In this document: positions 1 to 11,673 of the stretch, piece by piece | Numbering within the stretch: position 1 is the stretch's first letter | Layout of the letters: every line of letters begins with the position of its first letter | Made by a program: the position numbers and the translations under genes | From: Diphasiastrum complanatum | Lineage: Eukaryota; Streptophyta; Lycopodiopsida; Lycopodiales; Lycopodiaceae | NCBI GenBank assembly: GCA_029204225.1 | Contig: CM055108.1 | Location: 22,804,326-22,868,325, forward strand | Direction of reading: 5' to 3' | Length of the DNA stretch: 64,000 nt | The notes under the pieces: generated by a model | Seen by the model: the letters and a program-made list of their open reading frames with translations, nothing else | What the model was told of the DNA's origin: nothing | Databases searched by the model: none

Positions 1-1266
1 TATTTCACCATCAAAGACATCAATTCCATTATGCTTGTAAAATGCAATAAGTTTACGAGAATTTTGGTACCCAAAGCTGAGCAACTCGTAAAAGCAATAA
101 TAATAGATTCTTTTGAAGGAGCTAGGTTCCTTCTACTACTAGTAGATGTTTTGCAGTTGGGCTATTCTTCTGTAAAAGCTAGCTCTCTCGAGGTTCTTGA
201 ATAGACTTTCCTTGCACTATTATGAATTGCCCAAATATTGCAGCAATCTGTAGCTTTGGTAATTAAAATCTAGACCCATGTGCATTGTGAGGAAACTGAT
301 TTTGCACTGCTTTTGAGCTCTAAATATTGGGCATGTCATCTTTGTTTCTAAAAGGCACCTTTCATACAATAGTAAGTACTTACAAGTTTTCACTATTGCA
401 AGAGAGCCTTCATGTCATTCACATCATCCCTATAGGCTTCAAATTTGATTTGGACACCCACCTTTCAAATTAAAGGGCTGCTTGCAGTTTTAACTTTCTT
501 ATGACATGCTTTCACTAAAGGGGTTCTTGTTTTTTTAAATTTCATATGACATGCATGTTTCAAGACTACATTTCATCGATTTCAAAAAAAATAAACTTTC
601 GTAGATTACAAGCTCTATGAAAATAATCCTATTCTCTTGATATGATGGTATTGTATTTTGAGTTGAAATATGAAAGAATGCAGCCTCCTATTAAATTGAG
701 TTTTATGATTCAATTGATGCTTTGGTCTTTCTTTGAAAGTCATTTAGGCCTTTGACATGTTTGGACTTGTTGCCCTTTGTTGAACAGTGAAACACAATTC
801 CTAGATTTAAGAGTAACTAATCCACCATATGTCGCACAAATAAGCATCATAATAATAGCAATTGATGATTAGAGTTCATTAGAGAAGTCATATGATGAAT
901 TGCATAACTAGAGTTTATTGGTAGAGTTGCAAGTGTGTAAGTTTTATTGTACAAGTAATCTGTTAGTGTATTTATTTATGCATACATGGAGTAACAATAA
1001 TGAGGGCACACTCAACTCTATATATAGTATTTTTTGTTACTAGTCTTTAAAACTCATCTATGTGGAAAAGAATGCAAATTGGCAACATAATGACTTGATA
1101 TGAACTTATGGTTGAAGGAACAAGCTTGGGTTCAATCCACTACCATTCAATACATCAACTTGAAGCGACTCTTAAAGACACAATGAGTTATTCACACTAT
1201 GAATGGTATACTAGTATTTTTCAAAACAATATGGCATTACTTCATAAATCATAGTTAGACATATAC
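1..1266. other. AT-rich intergenic DNA
   Basis: No reading frame, splice-framed exon or retroelement motif could be recognised in this stretch. It is AT-rich with short homopolymer runs only. It may be old repeat DNA too decayed to read by eye. Confidence 0.5.
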
Positions 1267-1581
1267 TTAGGCCCATTTCACACTATGTGCTTGGTAAGTC
1301 CAAAATTAAAAATAGAGCTCTCCTATTGGTCTAGGAGAAAAAATTGGACTTCCACCTTTTCACATTAATATCCATTTGCCACTATGTGGCAGATGACATG
1401 GCAGGGACCCACTGCCACATAGGGGCAAGTCAAATCCATTTTTTGGGCTAGCCAATGTCCCCTTGCATGTTGAGCTGCCCTTGGCATGTTGGCATGCATT
1501 TTGAAGTTTTTTTAACCCTTCACTGCCAATATCCCTTCTAATGAAATGCATTTTAATTTTGACCTTTCCAGTTGAAAGGTG
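1267..1581 (-). repeat. 315-bp dispersed repeat, first arm
   Basis: The reverse complement of this segment matches 40354-40665 over nearly its whole length, with scattered substitutions and small indels. Shared landmarks include a TGGCAGATGACATGGCAGGG-like block and the edges TTAGGCCCATTTCACAC and CCTTTCCAGTTGAAAGG. It contains no convincing protein. It could be a short non-autonomous element or a fragment of a longer repeat. No terminal inverted repeats or target duplication were found, so the class is unknown. Confidence 0.75.
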
Positions 1582-2319
1582 ATTGCTTGAAAAAAACACT
1601 TAGAGCGCCCTTCAACCTTTTAACATGAAAAGTTTCATACTTGCATTTCAAAGCACAACACATTAAGTAAAATGAAGCAATCTTATGTCAAGATTTAAAT
1701 GGGCCAATCATATTGTAGCCCTTCATTAAACCCTAAACCCTAAACTAAATGTGAAATGGGGGCGGTCAATTGCTTGTTAACTCACTTGCCAAGATTCCAC
1801 AAATGGGTGGCAAGTGAAAGGGCCAGTAGTCTAAAACCACTCTTGGGTGTGGTTTCACATAGAAGAGTCCAAGACCATTTTGCACCTACCCCACAATTCA
1901 AAGGCCTAAGTTCCATGTCATTCCATGGGAAAGCCCCTTTCATTTGGAGGCCAAGGCATTTAATGTCTCAATTCAAATTAGATAAGGCATTTATGAGTTA
2001 CCCAAGTTGGCACCTTTCAATGCCACATAGGGGCAAACTCTCTAACCTTGTGAAATTGGGAGGAGATCGCTTGGACTGACTCACCCAATCAACCTAGAGT
2101 ATTTGCACCTTTTGGGCTTGCCCCCTAGTGCCCACTCCATGTGCAACCACCCTTAATGCTAACATGTTTATGAAGAAGCCACAAGCACAGTGTTGACATG
2201 TATTTTAAACTAGTGTAAGTTACATCATTTGAAGATAAAAGATTCTAAGCACATCTCATCAGCACTTGAAGCCTGATGTATTTGATAGCTTCTTGTGAGG
2301 AAAGTAAGTCGTGCTCACA
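1582..2319. other. intergenic DNA with a telomere-like motif
   Basis: About two and a half copies of CCCTAAA lie at 1727-1745. This matches the plant telomere repeat but is too short to be more than a telo-box or a chance interstitial motif. The open frame at 1756-2079 has no family resemblance and no supporting signals, so it is not called as a gene. Confidence 0.4.
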
Positions 2320-3380
2320 AAGAACCGGCAAAGTCCTACAACCAATTGAATGGTTTTAAAATTTATTGATTGATCTTGAAACAAGCAGAAAACCAAAAGT
2401 CTAAAAATCAGTTTAAAATGTGAGTAGGATGAAAGTGACCGCCTTGATGCAAAAGTAAGAGGAAATTTTTTAGAATACTTTTGACATATTTCATTTTGAC
2501 ATACTTTGACATATTTTAAAAAATTATGTTCTCTATTGAAAGTAGATATACATGCTACAATAAGTAGCGTTATTGCTCTTTGGATTTTTTTTGGCAAACT
2601 TAGCTTAAAGTACTTCAAATGTATCTTTGTTGTTGAGGGTTGTAAACTATTTTAATTTTATGATAAGCTTCAAATTGGACATAATTGATTTCTTAAGAAA
2701 ATCTCAATAAACAATTTGCAAGTGCACTTGTGAACTTAAATGAAAAACCAGCCAGCTATGAAAGTTGTACGAACTTGAAGGTCTGAAGAAAAAAAAAAAG
2801 ATTGAACTAAGAAACTACGGGAGACCAACCGACTTGTAGAAAAAAAGAGCGTGAGCACTAAAAGTAACTCTCAAATATCAATGGTCAAAGGGAACCGGCA
2901 AAATCCTACAACCAACCGGCTGATTTTGAAATTTACAGATTTATCTTGAAAGAAACAAAAAACCAAAAGTCTAAAAACCGACTAAAAATGTGAGTAGCAT
3001 GAAACTTTACCTCGATGCAAAAATAGGAGGAAGTGTTTCAGAATACTTTGACATATGTCAATGAAAAACTTTTTTTTATTTTAGGCTTTATTGAGTTTTA
3101 GAAAGTACATACACTTGCTACAATAGGTAGGATTACTCTTTGAACAACTTTTTTCTACCAAGTTTCAAATTTTAGAGAATTGATTAATTAAGAAATTTGC
3201 AATAAAGAATTTGCAAGTACACTTTTAAACTTGAATGAAAAACTGACTAGGTTTGAAAGTTGTAGGAACTTAGAGATTGGAAAAGAGAAAAATCGGTTAA
3301 ACTAAGAAACTACGCGAAACCAACCGACTTGCAAAAAAAAAAATAGATAAATAAAAGAAAGAAAGAGGGTGAGCACTAAT
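2320..3380. repeat. tandem duplication, period about 570 bp
   Basis: Unit A (2320-2860) and unit B (2890-3380) are direct copies. AACCGGCAAA starts at 2323 and again at 2893, and GTGAGCACTA closes both units near 2851 and 3369. Similarity is moderate, with many substitutions and indels, so the duplication is old. Neither unit encodes a recognisable protein. The open frame on the minus strand of unit A (2259-2618) is not preserved in unit B, which argues against coding. Confidence 0.8.
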
Positions 3381-4428
3381 GGCAATGATAGCCAAAAGAC
3401 AGGTTAAAACTTAAATCACCTTCACATCTTCCAAGACTTGAGAATGTCAACCTTGCACAGCTTTATTAGTTGGTAGTAGGTACTGTACAAAGTTTTTAAC
3501 AGATCAAAAAGCAAATATATTGGTAAACTAACCTACTAAGACCTACTCATCCTTGTTAACTGAATGAGAGAATGATGCTAGGAGAAATTGCTACGCCTGG
3601 GCTACGTCCAGATATAGTTTTATTGAGAGTGATTGCATCAAATATCTACCATTTTATGTCGACTAGCAGTCTTTATAAGGAGTAATACTCATATTTTGAA
3701 CTGGTTCGATATTGTTTTGTAGCCAACCATATCCCAGTTTCTCTTCTCATATATTGATCTTCGCAGGATCTCGAGCTGTGTAGATAGTTTGAGGAACCCA
3801 ACAAAGTAGCATCTCATCTTATGCTGAGTAAGACCCCAGCTAATTATTAACGTTGAATGAGCTATTTATTAACGCTGAAAAATACGAAGCTGGCTTTAGT
3901 CTTGAGGAAACTTATAGTTTGCCGCTTATTCTACATATATAAGAACATTAATAGAGCTGAGTGCCAGGCGCTGTCGGAACTGCTGAAAGTGAACGATTTT
4001 GAGAATCGTCCTTGGATTTGCCATTGATCAAGTTATGGAAGGAGGGAGCAAGTGCAGTGGTAATCACTGAATATTTTACAGTGACTTCGTCATTCCCTGC
4101 ATGCCATAGAAAGACTTGATGGTAAGCCATAACAAAAGGATCCCATCTTCAAATGCTACTGATTTAGAATGTACAATGCTAGACTAAATTTCCGTAAATC
4201 CGTAGAGTTCAAACTTCAACCCATGCTTGCAAATGCCTCAATACGAAGAACAGGAGCTTAATTGCAAAGATTTGAGACAAGAAAATGCCAAAATGAAGAA
4301 CATACATGTCTGCTCAAAATATCTCTATACTACATGCTACATTTCCAATTTCAAGAACAACCCTAAAAGCAAAACTAGCTGCATTGTCACCATACCTGTA
4401 AAAGAGTCCGTGATTGACCGAGGAACAC
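3381..4428. other. intergenic DNA and extensin downstream region
   Basis: Nothing clearly coding is present. The right end (about 4200-4428) should be the 3' untranslated region of the extensin on the minus strand. Reading minus, the stop TAG is followed at once by a possible GT...CAG interval ending near 4396, which could be a short 3'-UTR intron. That interval is shorter than usual for plants, so splicing is doubtful. The 60-codon frame at 3948-4130 has no recognisable homology. Confidence 0.35.
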
Positions 4429-5424
4429 CTAGTAGTATACAGGAGGCGGGGGCGGAGAATTGTAAGTGTAAGGAGGAGGTGGAGAAGGAGATGGTGGTGG
4501 TGGGGATTTGTAGATGTAGGGAGATGGAGGTGGGGGAGACGGTGGTGGTGGAGACTTGTAGTAGTAAGGTGATGGTGGAGGAGGAGATGGTGGTGGAGGA
4601 GATTTGTAGTAGTATGGTGAGGGAGGTGGCGGAGAGGGAGGTGGAGGAGACTTGTAGTAGTAGGGAGATGGAGGAGGAGGTGAGGGGGGTGGTGGAGACT
4701 TGTAGTAGTAAGGGGATGGAGGAGGAGGTGAGGGAGGTGGTGGAGATTCGTAATAGTATGGGGATGGAGGAGGAGGTGATGGAGGTGGTGGGGACTTGTA
4801 GTAGTACGGGGAAGGAGGAGGAGGAGAGGGAGGTGGTGGGGACTTGTAGTAGTAAGGGGATGGAGGTGGAGGTGAGGGAGGTGGCGGAGATTTGTAGTAG
4901 TATGGGGATGGAGGAGGAGGTGATGGAGGTGGTGGGGACTTGTAGTAATATGGGGAAGGAGGAGGAGGAGAGGGAGGTGGTGGAGACTTGTAGTAGTAAG
5001 GGGAAGGAGGAGGTGGTGATGGTGGTGGTGGAGATTTGTAATAGTAGGGAGATGGAGGAGGAGGAGAGGGAGGTGGTGGAGATTTGTAGTAGTATGGGGA
5101 CGGAGGAGGAGGTGATGGAGGTGGTGGAGATTTGTAATAGTAGGGAGATGGAGGAGGAGGAGAGGGAGGTGGTGGAGACTTGTAGTAGTAAAGGGATGGA
5201 GGAGGAGGTGATGGAGGTGGTGGAGATTTGTAATAGTAGGGAGATGGAGGAGGAGGTGATGGAGGTGGTGGAGATTTGTAATAGTAGGGAGATGGAGGAG
5301 GAGGAGATGGAGGTGGCGGAGAGGAATAGGTGTAGTATTCAGCATTGCCGATATTAAAGAAATGGGTGCTGGCTAGCACTACCAGCAGAGCCCATTTCAG
5401 CATCGGGAGTTTCAAGGCTACCAT
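4429..5424 (-). CDS. extensin (hydroxyproline-rich cell-wall glycoprotein)
   Basis: The product is a structural glycoprotein of the cell wall. In this family prolines after Ser are hydroxylated and arabinosylated, and Tyr residues are cross-linked by peroxidases. The chosen ATG (5424-5422) gives 331 residues. A signal peptide of about 28 residues starts MVALKLPMLKWALLVV and probably ends at NIGNA before EYYTYS. Then come 17 tandem copies of SPPPPSPPPPSPYYYK, a variant copy ending YTYN, and the C-terminus SPPPPPVYY. Variants include one SLYYYK, one YYYE and one YIYK unit. An in-frame ATG 26 codons upstream would put a charged, non-signal segment first, and the sequence just before 5463 reads like a 3' splice site (TTTTCTTCACAG), so the downstream start is preferred. 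The long frames on the other strand and in another frame of this region are by-products of the 48-bp repeat. The coding region appears intact. The type is certain; the exact 5' structure is not. Confidence 0.93.
   Translation of the reverse strand: MVALKLPMLKWALLVVLASTHFFNIGNAEYYTYSSPPPPSPPPPSPYYYKSPPPPSPPPPSPYYYKSPPPPSPPPPSLYYYKSPPPPSPPPPSPYYYKSPPPPSPPPPSPYYYKSPPPPSPPPPSPYYYKSPPPPSPPPPSPYYYKSPPPPSPPPPSPYYYKSPPPPSPPPPSPYYYKSPPPPSPPPPSPYYYKSPPPPSPPPPSPYYYKSPPPPSPPPPSPYYYESPPPPSPPPPSPYYYKSPPPPSPPPPSPYYYKSPPPPSPPPPSPYYYKSPPPPSPPPPSPYYYKSPPPPSPPPPSPYIYKSPPPPSPSPPPPYTYNSPPPPPVYY
4459..5322 (-). repeat. 48-bp coding minisatellite of the extensin
   Basis: Eighteen 48-bp units (17 regular plus one degenerate at the 4459 end) encode the 16-residue extensin module. 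Units differ mostly at third positions (TAC/TAT, CCA/CCT/CCC), showing selection or homogenisation at the protein level. Unit number is likely to vary between alleles. Confidence 0.9.
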
Positions 5425-5680
5425 TGTTCCTGCTTGCCTTTTCCGATCCTCCTCCTTGCTTCCTGTGAAGAAAATATTACAAAGCAAGCTTCTCGGATTC
5501 AAGTGCTATTGAACAACAGATCCAAATGACCAATAGCTCTGCAAGCTCCAAGCCTCGGAGAGAAAAGGAGAAGAACGGGGGGTGCAGAAGGAAGAGGAGG
5601 GAGCTCAGAATGGATTCCTAAGCTGTGAGAGTGTAAGTGAAGTTGTAGGCGAGCCAGCTTTCTATAGTACACAGTGGAGT
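5425..5680 (-). promoter_or_regulatory. extensin 5' leader and possible core promoter
   Basis: Reading minus, a TATA-like CTATAGAAAG lies at about 5664-5655, followed by a strongly pyrimidine-rich leader (about 5610-5560). A polypyrimidine tract and CAG at about 5463 could be a 3' splice site for a 5'-UTR intron. The matching donor is unclear, with several GT candidates. No direct evidence of the transcription start is available. Confidence 0.35.
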
Positions 5681-5699
5681 CTGTAAGGAACAGCATCGA

Positions 5700-8600
5700 A
5701 GCTTCCCTCGGGTAGCCAGGCAGACGGTACTAAGTAGACTTGGGATTGACGGTTAGGGTGGGAGCTGGGCCCATGGGCCATTGCCTTGCCATATCGTCTA
5801 AGCTGTCCGGCCTCGGACTTTCGACTAGTTTCGAGTCCAGAGTCTCAACTGCGCACAGTCAAGCCCGGCGGCCCCACTTTGATTCCGATAGACTTTCTCA
5901 TAACTCGGGAGCAGTGAGCTGTGAGCACCGAGTCATGCACATTGCAATGTGTGTCCTCTTGCACTGGACTCTAAAGAAAGAAAAACGCGATTAGTGAACA
6001 ACAAGTGAATCTTGCAAAGTCCTAGCCTATAGGTGGCCTGACTCTCTCACTCTGAGTCTTTTAATATTAGGCTTGGAAATTGGCCGTAGCTTTGGCCACC
6101 AATTCTTCACCTTTTAGTACAGTTACTGGCATGGGTCGCTACAGTCTTGGTACTTGCAGCATAATGTATATCCCTCCACAATCCAGAGTAAATCTGTTTG
6201 CAATTTACCTGGTCAGTCTTGATTTACTTATTCTAATCTTTAAATTCTCCTTAGGAAAATAGGAACGGTTCACCTGCAAGTGGGAACTCGGCAATTTGGA
6301 AGTGCACACTGCAGCTACTCAGTCCATCACGATTCAGCGTAAACGCTGAGCACCTTTAGCCTGTAGAAGTCCAGGACCGGGACCCAGTTTCGCCCTGCAC
6401 TCAACAGAGACACGGCATTGCAGAAGAAATTGCTTGGCAGGCGACGACAGCGAACAACCTTTTGTAGTTTATCTGATAATTGATCTACAATTGGACATAA
6501 ATCTGGGAAATGCATAATGCGATAAATTGCAGCATGCAATTTTTCCAGATTACAACATTGCCAACACCAAATTGTACATGGCGCAACCCTTCTACGTTGT
6601 AACTCATCTCCACTTTATTTCACCAAGAAGTCACGGTCCATGGATAAGGTACATTGTAGCTGCAGATCAACCATATAAGGTACAGTGTAGCTGAACAGTG
6701 CAGATCACCGGCCATATATTACGTAAGTAGTAATACTCCTATCTGCAATCATGACCTGCTAATAAATATCTACCAGAACAATAATGTATATTTGTCTATA
6801 CTTAAACAGTCTACTGTCAGTTTGTGCTAAAAAGAATTACCGTATACGAGGTCTGTATGTTTGTGCAGACTCCAATAATGTGAATCACGATAATATTTTG
6901 TTCGAAATGATTAAGTATATTCACCTGTATCTATCCTGATCCATTGCAATAAACAATGAATCAAAATTTCATTGTAATGATGATTCTTCATCAGGCTTTC
7001 CAACCGTATTTGAAGCTGCTCAGCAGTGCTCACTGTTGCCAATTATTCTTGTTACAAGGGATATAATTGTTTACTAGGCTTCAATTACAGACATGTTCCC
7101 TAGACTCCCTAGTAAATATTGCTGCTTGCTCCTCAACAAAGTCATTACTATGAAAACCTTCTCCCAGATCACCTCGATACTCCTGCATTTTCTTAAGGCT
7201 GTAGATTATAAAATTGTTGACTTCAAAAATCTTACAACTCAAGACTCTTCTAAATACTAGGTGGGGGTGGTAAATATTGTACTCATACAAAACTTAGGCT
7301 TTCATTGGAACAAGCCTGAGCAAGGCACTATGCCTGTAATGTCTTAATACCTGTATTGGATGCCATACCATGAGCCATTACTATATCATTTGAATTTTTT
7401 AGAGCCATTCTACTTGCCTCATGTATATAGCAAACTATGTAGTCTTTGTGGCAATGCAAGTAACACAAACCATCATTTTCATACAAAACATTCACTTACA
7501 AGGATATTATATATTGTTTCTGTGATTCATTACAAATTTACTGGGTTGATGGATCCCCATTATGAAATAGAGAAGGTATGACACATTTGAAAGACAAAAT
7601 ATGAGTGAAAACAATAAAAAAACTTCCTAGGCTAGCATGCCAGTATGCCACCACCAATTTTTTTCTTGATTAACAACCAAATTCTACTTTGGAGCCATCC
7701 AGATTAGCATGCAAACATGCTATTTGAGAGAAATAAAAAATTGAATTTTTTTAGGTGTGCTATCATGTATGGCTTCTTAAACATTTTCTTAGTAGCTTTT
7801 ATTTTACTCATTCTACTTGTGCTCAAAATTGATTTTGTTGACTTAGAAGTCAGCCAAGAACCTAATGACTTTCCAATGGAATTGGCATCTGTGAAATGGT
7901 CTTGAGCAACCAATGAAGATCTGCACAACAAATATCATTGTTAGGAAGAAGGTTGGATAGAAAACTTTGTGCAAACACTTTATCTATTTTATTAAACACA
8001 ATGCTAAAACTTCTGCTAGGAAATGGAGACATATAGATATTTGACATAACTCGTGATTGTATGAAAGCAAAAAATCTCCAATAACATCAAAGACAAATAA
8101 TAATAGTAACACATACTTGAATGCACGGATCCTTCTTTATCAGTGATCCCCTATCGATGAAAGATCACAAATATCCTTTGTTGGCAATCATCTTCTTTTA
8201 TTACTTTTTTTCTTCTTATTCAACAAGTCCATATCGTTAACTAGAGACAAATATGAGATTTGCATGGATTTAAATGCAACAAGTTCTCACAATAACCTAA
8301 AAGACCACTTTTTTAATGGCACATATAAACTATCAACTAAGAAATCAAATGGAAATCAGTATGTTTTAATGAATGTGGATCGATAGGATATAATGATTCC
8401 AATGACCATATCAAAATATTTTATTTTTTCTTCCCTATAATGGATCATCTCAGAATTTGACAATTCTGATTCTTTTGAATTCCTTGTCCTAAGTGGACTA
8501 TACTCTGCAGGAAGATCCACATGAAGATGATAAAGCTTAGGCATCATAGAAAAAAGTTAAATAAACAGTACGATGAGAGTAAAATAAGATCCAATATAGT

Positions 8601-9011
8601 AAAAAAACTCATCTAAATATATGGCCATATTTAAAAATGGTGGCAAACTCATCTTTGGAAATGGCGACATCTTTGGAGATGGCAGAAAGCAAATGTTCAT
8701 CTATGGAGATGGTAGTAGTCACATCTTTGAACTGATTTTTTAAATTTTCACATTTATCGTCTGTAAATGTCGTTCTTCGAAATGTTCCAAATTATGTGAG
8801 TGGGAAGTATTTCGACGTTTGAACTGTGGTTAACTATGGTTAAGCATAAATTATTTTTGATGTGAGTTTGAATGGTTTGCATTGAAAATAGTGTGGGCAA
8901 ATGCATATGGAAGCTATAAAAACGTTATTTTGATTACTTTTATCTATTTATCTCTCCCCTATAGGTAATTTCTTATAGAGCCCTTTTATTGTCCAATTTC
9001 TCTCTGATGTG
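5700..9011. other. long AT-rich intergenic stretch
   Basis: Short frames here (for example 5740-5994, 7081-7290, 7717-7905) show no family motifs. 5700-6550 has a higher GC content, in line with the extensin upstream region. From about 6550 to 9011 I see no gene, RNA or clear repeat. The right end abuts the TGTGC target duplication of the outer Copia element. Confidence 0.4.
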
Positions 9012-9016
9012 TGTGC

Positions 9017-9666
9017 TGTTGCAAAAATCAGATCACAAAGATCTAATTTTGCCCTTTAGCTAATTTAGAGAGCACATCTATCTTCATTACAAATGTAGAA
9101 ATTGTGCATCTACTACACTTAGAAGAGCAAAACTCAATAAGAACTCCCCATAAAAAATAGATATGATAATTTATTGTTCATGTCCATACAAAATCAATAC
9201 AACAATAGTACTCACACTTGTGGATCCTTATACATAAGAAAAATAACATTCTACACACAAAATCTCACTATATCAATACCAAGATGCAAAAAATGGATGT
9301 AGAAACCCAAAGAGATATCTTCCATAAGAATGAATGAGAGAAGAATGAGAGAGATGGGTTCCTCCAATGCTTGTAGCCTATTTATAACTGCCTCTTGCCC
9401 TATTTGGATGTTCTTGCAAAAGCTTATCAACTTATGGAAGTTTCTAGATCTTTACCAAAACCTAGATCTAACATGACTAATCCATTTATTTGAGCCAATA
9501 TCAAGAGGTCTATATGTGAACTTATAAACTTGCCTGAGTTGCCAGAAATAGTAAATCCACTATTCTTAGACCTTATCAGCGTTATAAAGTCTATCTCTTA
9601 GATAAAAATGCATATTGGCCTCAAAATTGCCAAATAAACTTAACATAACTAGTTGACATTTTCGCA
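9017..9666 (-). repeat. 3' LTR of the outer Copia element
   Basis: 650 bp, with a direct copy at 22651-23264. It starts (minus) TGCGAAAATGTCAAC and ends ...CA next to TGTGC. It carries about 36 bp, near 9455-9490, that the other copy lacks. Confidence 0.9.
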
Positions 9667-10258
9667 CTCCTTCAACTAGTTGTAGCGTAGATTTAAATAG
9701 TACTCCAAGTTGAGTTCTATGCTTCATAAACAAGTCCTTTCCTAATGCTTTGGTGAAGATAGACACTCCTTTGATGAGACATGTTGAAGCTCCACCTCCT
9801 TCACCATCACTTGTTCTCTCACAAAATGATAAGCCACTTTGATATGTTTGTTCCTTGCATGAAAAATAGGATTATTTGCCAAAATTTGAGCTAAAAGATT
9901 ATCAAAAAAGATGATTGGACACTTTTGAAAATCCAGCAAGTCAAGATCCTAGATGTAGATCTCTTATAAGGTAATCTATGTGACTTTGATATAGCACATT
10001 GCTCCCAAACATGATTCATGCTAGTTAAAGACTATGGAAGACCAAACGTAACTTGCCTCTTTGCCAATACCTCCAATGACTTTAAGTTGAGATGCCCCAA
10101 TGACATACCTCTTGCATTGACAATTGTTCCTTTTCCATGCATCCAACTTGGTTAACAGCAATACAAGCATCAAGTTTGAACAATTGACCTTGCCTCTTCT
10201 CTTTTGCAATCACTATATCCTTCGTCTTGATCAAGCATGCATCACCATCAAACTCCAC
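9667..10258 (-). pseudogene. Copia pol 3' relic: pre-integrase segment fused to RNase H end
   Basis: Reading minus from 10258, a GAG-pre-integrase-like segment (VEFDGDACLIK, then CHWGISTLK) runs to about 10060. It is followed by a few stop-containing codons and then directly by the RNase H C-terminus (DNLLAQILANNP, HARNKHIKVAYHFVREQ, ending near FTKALGKDLF). The integrase core and the RT are absent, so a deletion of about 2.5 kb joined the two parts. The right edge of the segment continues in the gag/protease part at 21063 across the middle element's target duplication. Confidence 0.8.
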
Positions 10259-10263
10259 CTTAA

Positions 10264-10537
10264 AGTTAGAATTAAAGTAGAATCATTGTGCTACTGTACT
10301 GTGGGTCCTATCAGCTGATAAGGATCAGTTGGCCTTGCCACGAGGCAAGTTGACGGGACACGCATCCCGTCAACAGCAACCTGGATCATGCATGGGTTGC
10401 CTGAGTGAACAACTATATGTATAGTGTAATTTCATTTTGAGAAATATAGTTGCTATGTGAGCTTGCTGTGGAGAGTGTTTTCTATCTGTGTTACTGTGTA
10501 GCATGATCTGTGTTCCTGTTCGAAGAAAATTCTAAGT
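10264..10537 (+). repeat. 5' LTR of the middle Copia element
   Basis: 274 bp, begins AGTTAGAATT and ends TTCTAAGT. It differs from its partner at 20784-21057 at about 20 positions by eye. The ends are not the usual TG...CA. Confidence 0.93.
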
Positions 10538-10550
10538 TGGTAACAGAGCC
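10538..10550 (+). other. primer-binding site, middle element
   Basis: TGGTAACAGAGCC directly follows the 5' LTR. It is one change from TGGTATCAGAGC, the initiator-methionine tRNA complement typical of plant Copia elements. Confidence 0.85.
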
Positions 10551-11673
10551 ATACAAGGAGTGTACACAGTACAGTGTTGTCGTTGAAGAGAGCTTTGGGA
10601 GAATTGTCTTCTGAGAGTTCGGGGTTTACGGCGGGTTGAAGACGGAAGGAGAAGCACTGGTGCAGAGAGTTTAGCATACAAAAGCTTGGTGAGCTTGAGA
10701 CTGTGTGAGGATTCAGAGACAAGGGTTGTCGGCTGAATTACAACCTCAACAAACGGAATTTTGAAATTTCGAAGCAGGCTATTTGGTGTTTGCAGTCAGT
10801 GTGCATTCAATCGGACACCATTTGACAAACAGATTGAAGCATCGGATTTCCAGCAGTAGGGAGACCTCAGAGCAAGAGGATAGGCATGTCAGAACACTGT
10901 GAATCATGGAGCAATAAAAAATTCTCTGAGGGCAGCCATAGCTACAAACCTTGGAAGAAAAGGAGAAGGGGAGCTGGACAGCTCGCGCGCGACCACCGTG
11001 AGGGAGACCAGAGTATTTCTAGGGCGCTAGCGGTTTGAGGAGGAGGACAAAATACGCGGATCAAGTTAAGTCCGTTGGATAAGGAACTATCAAGATCGAT
11101 GGCTGAGATCATGCTACCCAGGAGGGATATCCACAGTTGGATCAGAATCGACCATTGGATGGAGTCTGAAGATTGTTGAAGAAGGCTAAGAGGACTTGAA
11201 ATAAATATAGCCATTCAACTTCAATAAAAATTTTCACATTGAAAGTTGAGTTGGGGTCCCTTCACAAGTGAAGCATGAAGTTTCTTCAAGGTGAAAAAAC
11301 AGTTCAAAAACAAGGAAAACCCCTATTTTTGGGTCCTTTGCCCGTTTTAACCCAAACGAAAGGCTATAACCTCCAAACGAAGGGCACCCAGACTGTACCT
11401 GCAAGTATGTCACAACAAAACAGAGTGACTGCAGTGGAGAAAGTGTTTGGAGTGTGCCAAAAGTGATTTCGCCATTCTATTGGGCGTGTAGTTGGGAGTT
11501 GACGACTAAGTGCATTTCGGAAGGCGACGCCGATTTGACTTTCAAATTGGTGGAAAAGCGGCAAGTGGCCTGGTAAGGAAAAAAGTGCAGGTCATTATTT
11601 TCAACTTCTGACATCACTGTTGGCCTCGACATACTGCTTTTAGCCTACGGCAGAAGTTTCAAGCAGTTTTCCA
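10551..11673 (+). other. untranslated leader of the middle element
   Basis: A 1.1-kb segment between primer site and gag with no coding potential on the plus strand. Its first 100 bp and last 600 bp match the inner element's leader (12491-13802). The middle part (about 10655-11040) does not align, and it includes a GC-rich CGCGCGCGACC block. Short open frames on the minus strand here are shadows. Confidence 0.7.

Noticed and set aside
1727-1745. Interstitial telomere array
   Set aside because: Only about two and a half repeat units are present.
4227-5357. Long frames of 376 codons (plus) and 343 codons (minus, other frame) over the extensin
   Set aside because: They exist only because the 48-bp repeat is a multiple of three. 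Their products are low-complexity Glu/Met/Val or Leu/His/Thr repeats, while the extensin frame has a signal peptide and the family's repeat.
5422-5502. Extensin start at the upstream ATG (5502)
   Set aside because: It would place 26 charged residues before the signal peptide, and the sequence there looks like an intron end.
10942-11214. Minus-strand frames in the leader of the middle Copia element
   Set aside because: The leader is non-coding on the plus strand, and these frames are not kept in the sister element.
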